DNA of 20,487 nucleotides from CBFCZU01 sp965602635 (lineage in GTDB: Bacteria; Planctomycetota; Phycisphaerae; SM23-33): positions 1 through 20,487 of the forward strand of contig CBFCZU010000048.1 of the NCBI GenBank assembly GCA_965602635.1. Direction: 5' to 3'. Below the pieces are notes generated by a model. That model worked only from the letters and a program-made list of their open reading frames with translations, made no database searches and was not told where the DNA came from. Position 1 is the first letter of the stretch; each line of letters opens with the position of its first letter. A program made the translations under genes and the position numbers. Positions 1 to 6,658 of the stretch are shown piece by piece.

Positions 1-116
1 AGCCCCTCGGGCTGGGGAGCTGTTGGTCATAGGCCACGGCTTCAGCCGTGGTGCAGGGGCGCCCCCCGACCCATTCCAGGGCGCTTCAGCGTCCTTCCCA
101 TGGATTGGCTTCAGCC
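1..116 (+). repeat. REP-like multi-hairpin intergenic element, copy 1
   Basis: A hand alignment matches this segment to the reverse complement of 10156-10272 over its full length, with about 11 differences including one 1-nt indel. It carries successive stem-loops: AGCCC/GGGCT at the left end, the perfect CCACGGCTTCAGCCGTGG, then GGGCGCTTCAGCGTCC, then a GGCTTCAGCC hairpin. The first loop differs between copies (CTC against AAA) while the stem is kept, which suggests selection on structure. The element touches the window edge and may extend left. The family name is unknown to me; REP-like is a description of its form. Confidence 0.8.
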
Positions 117-127
117 GCCTGTGAACC

Positions 128-214
128 GTCATGCATGACACATGCCCACGCAGACTGCGCGAGGGCATGGCACCCGGCGTGGACCCGCGTGGTTGCTTCG
201 CTGCGCTCCGCAGC
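128..214. repeat. Cluster of palindromes and compound hairpins
   Basis: GTCATGCATGAC (128-139) is a perfect 12-bp palindrome. It is followed by a nested hairpin with outer stem CATGCCC (141-147) / GGGCATG (163-169) and inner stem CGCA (149-152) / TGCG (156-159). A third hairpin pairs GCTGCG (200-205) with CGCAGC (209-214) around a CTC triloop. The word GGCACCC occurs after the second hairpin and again after the third. Dense perfect stems with no gene in the stretch suggest a further small intergenic repeat rather than a terminator. Confidence 0.55.
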
Positions 215-237
215 CCACGGCACCCAGTCTTGGTGAT

Positions 238-253
238 ACGTTTGCGCGCGCAA
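238..253. repeat. 16-bp palindromic site ACGTTTGCGCGCGCAA, copy 1
   Basis: The 16-mer is identical to 349-364 and contains the perfect palindrome TTGCGCGCGCAA. The copies lie 111 bp apart in the same non-coding stretch. Palindromes of this size with a central CG are typical of dimeric repressor operators such as those of the LacI family, but no regulator gene is visible here and the assignment is only an inference. Alternatively it is part of a larger repeat, or a Z-DNA-prone alternating purine-pyrimidine tract. Confidence 0.6.
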
Positions 254-348
254 TCGCTACCCCCCCCTCCCGGCGAAATCGGGGGAAAATGAAATTTTCG
301 GCCGCCGGCCCGGCCGGGAGTTATGGCAAGGGCCCCCTCTATGGCAAC

Positions 349-364
349 ACGTTTGCGCGCGCAA
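349..364. repeat. 16-bp palindromic site ACGTTTGCGCGCGCAA, copy 2
   Basis: Second identical copy of the site at 238-253. Here the palindrome is longer: TTTGCGCGCGCAAA (352-365) is symmetric. The sequence between the two copies has C-rich and purine-rich runs but no credible ORF. Confidence 0.6.
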
Positions 365-455
365 AGGCTTCCGCGCACGGTAAGGGTGGAGGGGGCGCGC
401 CTCAAGTGTGCGCTCCCGGAGCGCCTGACAACCGAATAGGCGAGGGCGGAGGAGC

Positions 456-484
456 GAGTGCGGAGTGCAGAGTGCGGAGTGCGG
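456..484. repeat. Heptanucleotide tandem repeat (GAGTGCG), four units
   Basis: Four consecutive 7-bp units: GAGTGCG, GAGTGCA, GAGTGCG and GAGTGCG, followed by one more G. The same heptamer returns, again as four units, at 699-726. The form resembles the short tandemly repeated heptamers described in heterocystous cyanobacteria. No coding role is apparent. Confidence 0.85.
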
Positions 485-490
485 GAACGG

Positions 491-524
491 ATTGCCAATT
501 GCCGATTTCCAATTTCCAATTGGG
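491..524. repeat. Heptanucleotide tandem repeat (ATTKCCR), four units plus partial
   Basis: The 7-bp units are ATTGCCA, ATTGCCG, ATTTCCA and ATTTCCA, with a final partial ATTGGG. This is a different heptamer from its neighbour but has the same period, and it begins only six bases after that array ends. It is strikingly AT-rich for this genome. A perfect CTCGCG/CGCGAG hairpin (525-541) follows directly. Confidence 0.8.
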
Positions 525-553
525 CTCGCGGAGTTCGCGAGTCTTTGCTGCTC

Positions 554-586
554 AAGGACTTACGGACTTCGGGGCGGTTGGGAAAC
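554..586. repeat. Module header, copy A
   Basis: These 33 bases align without gaps to 823-855, with about 28 identities. The first 12, AAGGACTTACGG, are identical, and both copies end in GAAAC immediately before a TTCCG array. The header is the most conserved part of a module repeated about 269 bp apart. It may be a recognition site or simply duplicated flanking DNA. Confidence 0.75.
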
Positions 587-656
587 GTTCCGTTTCGTTC
601 CGAAACTTTCCGTTTCGTTCCGTTCTGTTCCGCCCCTTTCCGTGTGGTTCCGAACG
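587..656. repeat. 10-bp phased TTCCG array A, seven units
   Basis: Seven units of exactly 10 bp start at 587, 597, 607, 617, 627, 637 and 647. Every unit has TTCCG at positions 2-6; the rest varies (TTTC, AAAC, TTCT, CCCC, GTGT, AACG). The first three units match the first three of array B apart from one base, and the last four correspond to the last four of array B. A 10-bp period is close to one helical turn, so the conserved word stays near one face of the DNA. Confidence 0.9.
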
Positions 657-670
657 GACCCCCTATTGCC

Positions 671-691
671 TGGTGCCCGGTGCCTGGTGCC
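671..691. repeat. Heptanucleotide tandem repeat (YGGTGCC), three units
   Basis: Units TGGTGCC, CGGTGCC and TGGTGCC, preceded by a degenerate TATTGCC. This is a third distinct heptamer in the same intergenic stretch, lying just before the second GAGTGCG array. Confidence 0.7.
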
Positions 692-698
692 GAGCTGG

Positions 699-730
699 GA
701 GTGCTGAGTGCGGAGTGCGGAGTGCGGAGG
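699..730. repeat. Heptanucleotide tandem repeat (GAGTGCG), second array
   Basis: Four 7-bp units, GAGTGCT followed by three GAGTGCG, with a trailing GAGG. It is the same heptamer as at 456-484 and stands in the same order relative to the module header and TTCCG array. A perfect TCCGGC-GAA-GCCGGA hairpin lies downstream at 774-788. Confidence 0.85.
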
Positions 731-822
731 GTCCCGATAGGAACCCATTTCCCCTCTTCGTTCGCGTGGCTTGTCCGGCGAAGCCGGATTCGCGGCGAAA
801 AACAAGGAAGGCATTGACACGC

Positions 823-855
823 AAGGACTTACGGGTTTCGGGCCCGTTGCGAAAC
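823..855. repeat. Module header, copy B
   Basis: Second copy of the 33-base header at 554-586, gap-free, beginning with the identical AAGGACTTACGG and ending GAAAC directly against array B. Confidence 0.75.
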
Positions 856-955
856 TTTCCGTTTCGTTCCGAAACTTTCCGTTTCGTTCCGTTTCGTTCC
901 GAAGTTTTCCGTTTCTTTCCGTTCTGTTCCGTCTGGTTCCGGGTGGTTCCGGGCG
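856..955. repeat. 10-bp phased TTCCG array B, ten units
   Basis: Ten units of exactly 10 bp start at 856 and every 10 bases up to 946. All ten have TTCCG at positions 2-6. Units 4-6 have no counterpart in array A, so the arrays differ by three whole units, as expected from slippage or unequal recombination. The early units alternate GTTTC and GAAAC, placing short A/T runs in helical phase; mild curvature is possible but not shown. Confidence 0.9.
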
Positions 956-1104
956 GCGGCGAGCGGGTGTGGACGAGACGTATGGGGACAGGCGGGTGGG
1001 CGCCCCTGCCGGAACGCCGCAAGAAATGGGCGGCTCCTTCCGATAATGTGAGGGTGCCTGTATTGAACCAAACCCTGTCCCAAACCTAACTTGGAGATCG
1101 TGCA
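956..1104 (+). promoter_or_regulatory. Leader region upstream of asnA
   Basis: This is the only non-repetitive sequence between array B and asnA. GATAAT at 1042-1047 could be a -10 box, but no good -35 element stands 16-18 bp upstream, so the promoter is not resolved. GGAG at 1092-1095 is a plausible ribosome binding site, nine bases before the ATG. No recognisable riboswitch was seen. Confidence 0.3.
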
Positions 1105-2235
1105 ATGGCGGACAAGAAAGCGGACCTCGCCGGCCCCGGCATCGGCGACTACGACCAATTGGCGAAGGACCTGCCGGGGGATTATCGCTCCCTGCTCACC
1201 CCAAAGGAGACACAGAAGGCCATCCTCGCGGTCAAGAGCTACATCGACGAGAACCTCTGCAAGGAACTCAACCTGATGATGGTCACGGTGCCCCTGATCG
1301 TGGACGTCGAGAGCGGCGTCAACGACTACCTCGACCGCGACGGGTCCCGCACCCCCATCGGGTTCCACATATCCAACGACCACGACAAGAACCCCGTGGA
1401 CGCCGAGGTAGTCCAGGCCGCCACCAAGTGGAAGCGGATGGCGCTGCGGCAATTCGACATGAAGCCCGGCGAAGGGTTGAACACCGACATGCGGGCCGTG
1501 AGAAAGGACTACTTCCTCGACCACGACCACAGCGCCTACGTTGACCAGTGGGACTGGGAGCTGGCGATCACGGCCGAGCAGCGAAACCTCCTGTTCCTCA
1601 AGCAGGTCATCCAGAAGATATGGAAGGTCATCAAGGGCGCCGAGACGCACGTCCAGGAACTCTTTCCGCAACTGAAGACGGACAAGTACCCGGACCTGCC
1701 CGACGAGCTGACGTTCATCCACGCCGAGGACATCCTCGCGAAGTATCCCGACCTGCCGCGCAAGCAGCGCGAGACCACGATCATTCAGGAGTATCCGGCG
1801 ATCTTCATTTACGGCATCGGGTGGGTGCTCGAGGACGGCTACCCGCACGAGATGCGGGCGGCCGATTACGACGACTGGGCGACGGAGACGACCTCCGAGG
1901 ACGGCCGGCCGATGCACGGACTCAACGGCGACATACTCGTCTGGAACCCGGTGACGAAGCGCCGCCACGAGCTGACCTCGATGGGCATCCGGGTCAACGC
2001 CGAGAGCCTCAGGAAGCAGCTCGAGATCTCCGGCCAGCTCGACTTCCTCAAGCTGCCCTACCACAAGGCGATCGTCAACAACGAGATACCGCTGAGCATC
2101 GGCGGGGGCATCGGGCAATCGCGCACCCAGATGCTGCTGCTCAGGAAGGCGCACCTCGGCGAGGTGACCGTGTCGGTATGGCCCAAGCGGCTCAAGGAGA
2201 TCTGCGCGGCGAAGAACATCCACGTACTGGAGTAA
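1105..2235 (+). CDS. asnA: Aspartate--ammonia ligase (asparagine synthetase A)
   Basis: This cytoplasmic enzyme makes asparagine from aspartate, ammonia and ATP (releasing AMP and PPi) on a class II aminoacyl-tRNA-synthetase-like fold. Family signatures run the whole length: KWKR (108-111), GEGL (122-125), VDQWDWE (146-152), RAADYDDW (251-258), GLNGDILVWNP (272-282) and GGGIGQSR (333-340, the ATP-site motif). At 376 aa it is longer than the roughly 330-aa Escherichia coli enzyme; the excess is mainly an N-terminal extension of about 25 residues plus a few small insertions. The ATG has GGAG nine bases upstream. It stands alone behind the repeat island, with 91 bp to the next gene. The assignment is secure; the role of the N-terminal extension is unknown. 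Confidence 0.97.
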   Translation: MADKKADLAGPGIGDYDQLAKDLPGDYRSLLTPKETQKAILAVKSYIDENLCKELNLMMVTVPLIVDVESGVNDYLDRDGSRTPIGFHISNDHDKNPVDAEVVQAATKWKRMALRQFDMKPGEGLNTDMRAVRKDYFLDHDHSAYVDQWDWELAITAEQRNLLFLKQVIQKIWKVIKGAETHVQELFPQLKTDKYPDLPDELTFIHAEDILAKYPDLPRKQRETTIIQEYPAIFIYGIGWVLEDGYPHEMRAADYDDWATETTSEDGRPMHGLNGDILVWNPVTKRRHELTSMGIRVNAESLRKQLEISGQLDFLKLPYHKAIVNNEIPLSIGGGIGQSRTQMLLLRKAHLGEVTVSVWPKRLKEICAAKNIHVLE

Positions 2236-2326
2236 AGCCGGGCCCGGCCGGCCTCTTGCCCCCAGCGGCCGGTCGTGGTATTGAGTTGCCGCCGGGGCAG
2301 CCGGTGACGCACAAGGAGAAGACGTG

Positions 2327-3196
2327 ATGCCCGCCAGTAAAGGCCGTGCCGACGGCCCCCGCGAGTCCGCCGAGACGTCGCTGCCGCGGATCGACCTCGG
2401 TCCGCACTCCATCTCCCGGCTGATCTGCGGGTCCAACCCGTTCAACGCCGGCTCGCACCTGTCGACCTTCGTCAACCGCGAGATGCGCGAATACTACAGC
2501 GCCGATCAGATCATGAAGACCCTCGGCCGGTGCCAGGAGGTGGGCATCAACTGCTGGCAGAGCGTCGTCGCCAACTGCGAGCTGTACCGGCGGTTCATCG
2601 ACGAGGGCGGTCAGATGCACTACATCTCGCTGACCGCCGACGATCCGGCGTGCCTGACGACCCTCGCCGATGCCGGGTGCATCGGCGTCGCGTTCCACGG
2701 CGAGGTCGCCGACGGCCTGTTTCGGAACGGCAAGTTCGACGACGCGCATGACTACCTCAAGCGGATCCGCGACTCGGGCATGCTGGTCGGCGTGGCCACG
2801 CACATGCCCGCGGTGGTCGAGGCGGTCGAGTCGAACGGCTGGGACGTGGACTTCTACATGACGTGCGTGTACGAGCGGCACCGCAGCGCGGCCGAGCTCG
2901 AGAAGATGCTCGCCCACGTGCCGATCTGCCCCGGCGAGGTGTACCTGTCCGACGACCCGCCGCGGATGTTCAAGGCCATGCGGCAGACGGACAGGCCCTG
3001 CCTGGCGTTCAAGATCCTGGCGGCCGGGAGGCTCTCGGATCGGCCCGAGTGGGTCGAGCAGGCCTTCCGGGACACCTTCCAGTCGATCAAGCCCAACGAC
3101 GCCGCCATCGTCGGCATCTACGATCGCTACAGCGATCAGCCGGCCGAGTGCGCCGAGCTGGTCCGCCGCTTCGGCGGCGACGCGCGCGGCGGCTGA
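2327..3196 (+). CDS. Predicted TIM-barrel protein, distantly aldo/keto-reductase-like
   Basis: A 289-aa soluble protein without a signal peptide. The N-terminal ISRLICGSNPF segment resembles the first strand of aldo/keto reductases, and the C-terminal part (LAFKILAAGRL, then an AFRDTFQSIKPNDAAIVGIYD stretch) has the layout of the last strands of such barrels. I do not see the full Asp-Tyr-Lys-His catalytic set, so enzyme activity is uncertain. AAGGAG at 2313-2318 stands eight bases before the ATG at 2327; a GTG at 2324 immediately precedes it and is less well spaced. The gene follows asnA by 91 bp and converges on the hydrolase gene with only 10 bp between stop codons. Similar proteins in related bacteria are usually left as hypothetical. 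The gene call is firm; the function is open. Confidence 0.8.
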   Translation: MPASKGRADGPRESAETSLPRIDLGPHSISRLICGSNPFNAGSHLSTFVNREMREYYSADQIMKTLGRCQEVGINCWQSVVANCELYRRFIDEGGQMHYISLTADDPACLTTLADAGCIGVAFHGEVADGLFRNGKFDDAHDYLKRIRDSGMLVGVATHMPAVVEAVESNGWDVDFYMTCVYERHRSAAELEKMLAHVPICPGEVYLSDDPPRMFKAMRQTDRPCLAFKILAAGRLSDRPEWVEQAFRDTFQSIKPNDAAIVGIYDRYSDQPAECAELVRRFGGDARGG

Positions 3197-3206
3197 CGGG
3201 CCGCCC

Positions 3207-4427
3207 TCAGCCCGCGGGCAGTTCCAGGACGAGCAGGGCGTCCTCCCAGCCGTCGGGCGTGGCGAACTGCTGCTGCCCGGAAGCCGCGTGGGTGGTCCGC
3301 TGGCCGGACTTGCCCGTCCGGGGATCGATCCAGAACGCCTCGTACTCGGTGCCCGCGCCGAGGGTATCCATGGCGACCGACAGCCGCGACGGCTCGCCGG
3401 CATAGACGACGGCCCATCGGCCTTCCGGGTGGCGCGCGGCCAGGGTCAGCACCCGCCCGTCGGTCCGTCCGCCGGCGGCAAGAAGCTGCTGGTCCGGGAC
3501 GAGCCGCCACCACTCCTCCCTGGCCATGAGGGCGTCCTTGACCACGCCCATCTGGCGGGCGCCCGGCGGATCGAGTGCCTCGCGCCAGTTCGGCGGCAGG
3601 ATCCAGAAGAACCTGTGCCCGTAGGTGTGATGCCCGCCGGCCAGGTAGCTGTAGTAGGCCTGCCTGCGAAGCCACAGCGGCGTGACGTCGAAGCCGTACT
3701 CCGTGCCGCCCTCGTAGGCGCCCTCGGCCATGACCACGGGCTTGGTGGGCTGGCGCTGGTAGTCCTCGACCACCATGGGGTGGATGAGATCAACGTGGCT
3801 GAATGTCTGGATCGAGTTGAACGCCAGCCAGTCGTCGGCATGGAGTATGGTGCCGGAGGTGGCCGGCGAAGGATCGGGGTGGGCGGTGATGATGTGCGCG
3901 CCGCCGTCGCCTTCCCGGAGCCCGCGGGCAAGCTCGCGGCAGATGGGCACGTCGGCCTCCTCGGCCCGGGGGTACATCGACCAGACGATCTCGCCCACGT
4001 CCTTGTAGCGCTGCGCGACCCACCGCGCCCACGGGCGGGCGTTGGCGACGTTGACCTGCCCCTTCATCCGGACGGTGTGGTAAACGCCGACGGCCAGCAC
4101 CATCCCTTCGCAGCGGCGGCACAGGTCGATGGCCTTGTCCACGTACTCGAAGTATCGCTCGTTGGGCCTGAGGGGGTCGCCGTCGTGCCAGGGCAATTGC
4201 CCCTCGACGTTCTCCAGCGGGTCCACCCCGACGAGCATGATCTGAAGGCAGGTGAACCCCAGCTTGGCCCTGCTGTCGAGGATTTGCTGGACGTCGTCCA
4301 GGGAGAACAGGCGGAATAGCTCCCACTGGGTGTCGCCGAGCCAGAAGAACGGCTCCCCGCCGGGTCGGACGAAGTATCGGCCGTCGTCGCTGATGAGGAT
4401 CGGAGTGGTCTGTCGTTTCGGCTTCAC
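3207..4427 (-). CDS. DUF4038 / GH140-like glycoside hydrolase with C-terminal collagen-binding-like domain
   Basis: A 406-aa protein probably acting on a sugar linkage; characterised GH140 members are apiosidases. Residues 10-300 show the DUF4038 pattern: WLGDTQWELFRLFS (29-42), RAKLGFTCLQ (53-62), VVMAEGAYEG with a candidate catalytic Glu235, and GGHHTYGHRFFW (264-275). Residues from about 310 fit the putative collagen-binding domain often found at the end of these proteins, including FWIDPRTG (365-372). No signal peptide is seen, so it probably acts inside the cell. GTG at 4427 is chosen because AAGGAG (4435-4440) stands seven bases upstream; an in-frame ATG at 4458 has no such site. It is the last gene of a three-gene minus-strand group, 47 bp after the oxidoreductase. 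The Gly-Gly-Asp I expect after the central IVW strand reads SMYPRAEE here. Confidence 0.85.
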   Translation of the reverse strand: MKPKRQTTPILISDDGRYFVRPGGEPFFWLGDTQWELFRLFSLDDVQQILDSRAKLGFTCLQIMLVGVDPLENVEGQLPWHDGDPLRPNERYFEYVDKAIDLCRRCEGMVLAVGVYHTVRMKGQVNVANARPWARWVAQRYKDVGEIVWSMYPRAEEADVPICRELARGLREGDGGAHIITAHPDPSPATSGTILHADDWLAFNSIQTFSHVDLIHPMVVEDYQRQPTKPVVMAEGAYEGGTEYGFDVTPLWLRRQAYYSYLAGGHHTYGHRFFWILPPNWREALDPPGARQMGVVKDALMAREEWWRLVPDQQLLAAGGRTDGRVLTLAARHPEGRWAVVYAGEPSRLSVAMDTLGAGTEYEAFWIDPRTGKSGQRTTHAASGQQQFATPDGWEDALLVLELPAG

Positions 4428-4434
4428 ACCAGGT

Positions 4435-4440
4435 CTCCTT
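4435..4440 (-). promoter_or_regulatory. Ribosome binding site deciding a GTG start
   Basis: AAGGAG on the minus strand lies seven bases before GTG at 4427. It places the start of the hydrolase there and not at the in-frame ATG 31 bases further upstream, which would lie on the wrong side of this site. Confidence 0.7.
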
Positions 4441-4474
4441 TCTCCCGCCGCCGGAGGCATGGGTGGCCGGCGGG

Positions 4475-5575
4475 TCAGACGCCCTCGGCCGAGGACCGCG
4501 AAGTGGCGACGACCTCCTCGGCCGTTACCTCCCGCCCCAACCGGTCGGAAAGGTATATGCCCTCGCTGACCAGCATGGTCTGCAGCGCCACCTCCGCGGT
4601 CGGCATCAGCTCGACCTTGCCGGCCAGCGCGGCGATCCAGTGGTGCTGGGACGAGTCGTACGCGCTCTGGCTGTCGTCGAACTGGTGCCACCGCCAGTCG
4701 GCGCCGTCGATGTTGAATGTGGCGTCCATCTCCATGTCGTGCTCGGTGCAATGGAAACTGAACGGCTCCATTCGGATGCCGCCCTGCGAGCCGACGACGC
4801 AGCTTCCCTCGAACTTGTCCAGGTGGATCGCCCACGCCTCGATGATGTCCAGCGTCACGCCGCCGGCGAAGCGGACGAATCCGGTCCCCAGCTCCTCGAC
4901 GTCGTATCCGCTGGCGGCGAGTCGGGCGGCGTCGATCTCGGTCTCCTGGTACACCTTGCCGGTGATCCGCTCGACGGGGGGCATGCCCAGCAGGTACAGG
5001 ATCTGGGCGATGTGATAGACGCCCATGTCGTACATCGCGCCGCCGGCGGCGATCTGCTTCCTGACGAACATGGACGTGCCGTAGCCGTCCACGAACGGCC
5101 GGCCGCGGCGGCGGAAGCCCGTCGATCGGGCGTGGAAGACCCGCCCCAGCTTGCCGGCGTCGATGAGGCGCTTGGCGACCTTCGCCTGCTTGGTGAACAG
5201 CGAGAACAGTTGGATGCTCAGCTTGCGCCCGCACTCGCCGGCCGCGTCCAGCATCGCCTTGGCGTCGGCGTACGAGCCGGCCATCGGCTTCTCGCAGTAA
5301 ACGTGCTTGCCCGCCTGCAGCGCCAGCACCGTCACCGGCGCGTGCAGGTTGTTGTGCAGGGCGACGTCAACCGCGTCGATGTCGTCGCGCTCGAGGAGCT
5401 TGCGGAAGTCGGTGTAGACGTTGGGGATCTTGAACTTCTCGCCCACGCGCCTGCCCTCGGCCTCGTCTATGTCCGCCAGGGCGACGATTTTGGCGCCGGG
5501 CACCTTCTCGTATTTAGACAGGTGCATCTTGCCGATCTGCCCCACGCCGATGATGCCGATACGGATGTCTTCCAT
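4475..5575 (-). CDS. Gfo/Idh/MocA-family NAD(P)-dependent oxidoreductase
   Basis: A 366-aa cytoplasmic dehydrogenase of the glucose-fructose oxidoreductase / inositol dehydrogenase family, expected to oxidise or reduce a sugar or inositol-type substrate. Residues 4-35 form the Rossmann strand-turn-helix with GVGQIG (10-15). CEKPM (94-98) carries the conserved Lys96, and GGAMYDMGVYHIAQ (178-191) carries the Asp183 and His188 typical of the active site. Length is normal for the family. The start ATG overlaps the upstream stop as TGATG, and GGAGAG (5583-5588) lies inside the end of the upstream gene, so translation is probably coupled. Substrate cannot be read from the sequence; the neighbouring isomerase and hydrolase suggest breakdown of an unusual sugar. 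Confidence 0.93.
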   Translation of the reverse strand: MEDIRIGIIGVGQIGKMHLSKYEKVPGAKIVALADIDEAEGRRVGEKFKIPNVYTDFRKLLERDDIDAVDVALHNNLHAPVTVLALQAGKHVYCEKPMAGSYADAKAMLDAAGECGRKLSIQLFSLFTKQAKVAKRLIDAGKLGRVFHARSTGFRRRGRPFVDGYGTSMFVRKQIAAGGAMYDMGVYHIAQILYLLGMPPVERITGKVYQETEIDAARLAASGYDVEELGTGFVRFAGGVTLDIIEAWAIHLDKFEGSCVVGSQGGIRMEPFSFHCTEHDMEMDATFNIDGADWRWHQFDDSQSAYDSSQHHWIAALAGKVELMPTAEVALQTMLVSEGIYLSDRLGREVTAEEVVATSRSSAEGV

Positions 5576-6399
5576 CAGTCGTCTCTCCGGTTCTGCGTGG
5601 CCGGGAGCTGCGCCTCCCGCGCCTCGAGGTCGAGGCTCGCGAGCATGCGGCGTATCTCCGCCAACTGCCATTCCACCTCGCGGTACTCGTTCCGGGCGGT
5701 GTGGTGCTCGACGCCGAACCAGCCCTCGTAGCCGGCGTCGAGGAGCAGGCGGAGCTTCTCTTCGAGGCACTCGGCCGTGATTCGCGCGTCCACGTGCGTG
5801 TGCATCGCCCAAGGCGCGGCCATGGCGTCGCCGGCCTTGGCCTCGGCTTCGCCGCCGTGCCAGTGGCCCACGTGCAGCAGGACGCCGTAGGCCGGGCTGT
5901 CCACCGCGTCGTGCACCTTCCTCTGCACGTCCACCGTCAGCGAGGGCCCCCAGTGCGTCTCCGGGCCGACGCGGTAGCCGCCGTCGCCGGCCCGGCGGGC
6001 GTACTCCTTGTAGCGCATGACGACGTAGTCGAACTGCTCCTCGGTCAGCTCGGTGCCCTTCCCGCCCATGTCGATCCGGACCGACCGCGCGCCCAGCATC
6101 TCGCCGGCCGCCAGGTACGCCAGCGCGGTGCGGTAGTTCTCCTCCCGCGCGTCGGCGTCGTCCTCCCAGAGGTGGGCGCCGTCCACGCAGAGGTTGGCCA
6201 GCGTCAGGTCGCGCTCGTCGAGCGCCTCCCGGACGGCGCGGAGGTACTCCTCGTCCGTCCTGCCGCCCAGCGTGCCGTTCCATATCTCCACGGCGTCCAC
6301 GGTGTAGCGGTGCCTGCAGCTCTCGAGGAAGCCGAAGACGTCCATCCTCCCTTCCTTCAGGAGCCCGTGAAATGAGTAGGATGAGATCGAAACCTTCAT
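5575..6399 (-). CDS. Sugar phosphate isomerase/epimerase-like TIM barrel (xylose isomerase-like)
   Basis: A 274-aa cytoplasmic protein of the xylose-isomerase-like / AP-endonuclease-2 superfamily, which includes sugar isomerases, epimerases and 2-keto-inositol dehydratases. It starts with a barrel strand (KVSISSYSF). Likely metal ligands are Glu147 (GPETHWG), His177/His179 (LLHVGHWH), His200/His202 (MHTHVD) and Glu231 (GVEHH). GGGAG (6408-6412) stands eight bases before the ATG. It is the first gene of the group, and its TGA shares one base with the ATG of the oxidoreductase. The exact substrate is unknown; isomerisation or epimerisation of the sugar handled by the next two genes is the simplest inference. 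Confidence 0.88.
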   Translation of the reverse strand: MKVSISSYSFHGLLKEGRMDVFGFLESCRHRYTVDAVEIWNGTLGGRTDEEYLRAVREALDERDLTLANLCVDGAHLWEDDADAREENYRTALAYLAAGEMLGARSVRIDMGGKGTELTEEQFDYVVMRYKEYARRAGDGGYRVGPETHWGPSLTVDVQRKVHDAVDSPAYGVLLHVGHWHGGEAEAKAGDAMAAPWAMHTHVDARITAECLEEKLRLLLDAGYEGWFGVEHHTARNEYREVEWQLAEIRRMLASLDLEAREAQLPATQNRRDD

Positions 6400-6658
6400 G
6401 GGCGTTTCTCCCTTGGCCCAGGCCGCCGGATCGCTCGCCCCGCTGCCCGGCCAAGGCGACGAATAGACCCGCCCGCGAGCGACCTGTCAAGCGCCCGGGC
6501 CGAAGGAGGCCGCCGTCGTCGCGGAGATCCTGCGACTGCAGGAGACGCGCTTGAGGCGGCGAATTCCGGCCTGCGCGTGGCGGGCCCATGCCCGGTGAGG
6601 TAGGCTGTCCCGACCCGACGCCCGGCCGTTGCCTGCACGTGAGATCAGGAGTTTCGCG
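6400..6658. promoter_or_regulatory. Divergent intergenic region with two inverted repeats
   Basis: A 259-bp gap between two divergent genes, so both transcripts should start here. TCCTGC (6528-6533) and GCAGGA (6538-6543) form a 6-bp inverted repeat around GACT. TCAAGCGC (6487-6494) is mirrored by GCGCTTGA (6547-6554), and the second pair encloses the first. They could be operator half-sites for one regulator of both genes, but no regulator is encoded nearby and short arms arise by chance in such GC-rich DNA. No convincing -35/-10 pair was found on either strand. Confidence 0.3.

Noticed and set aside
814..842. Promoter at TTGACA (814-819)
   Set aside because: The -35 is perfect but the sequence 17 bp downstream is TTTCGG, with no acceptable -10, and no gene start follows.
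456..955. CRISPR array
   Set aside because: Repeat units are 7 and 10 bp with no unique spacers, and no cas genes are present.
142..1089. Long open frames on both strands across the repeat island, encoding Arg/Phe- or Asn/Glu/Thr-rich peptides
   Set aside because: The peptides are direct readouts of the 7- and 10-bp repeats, frames are open on both strands at once, and none has a convincing ribosome binding site or a known domain.
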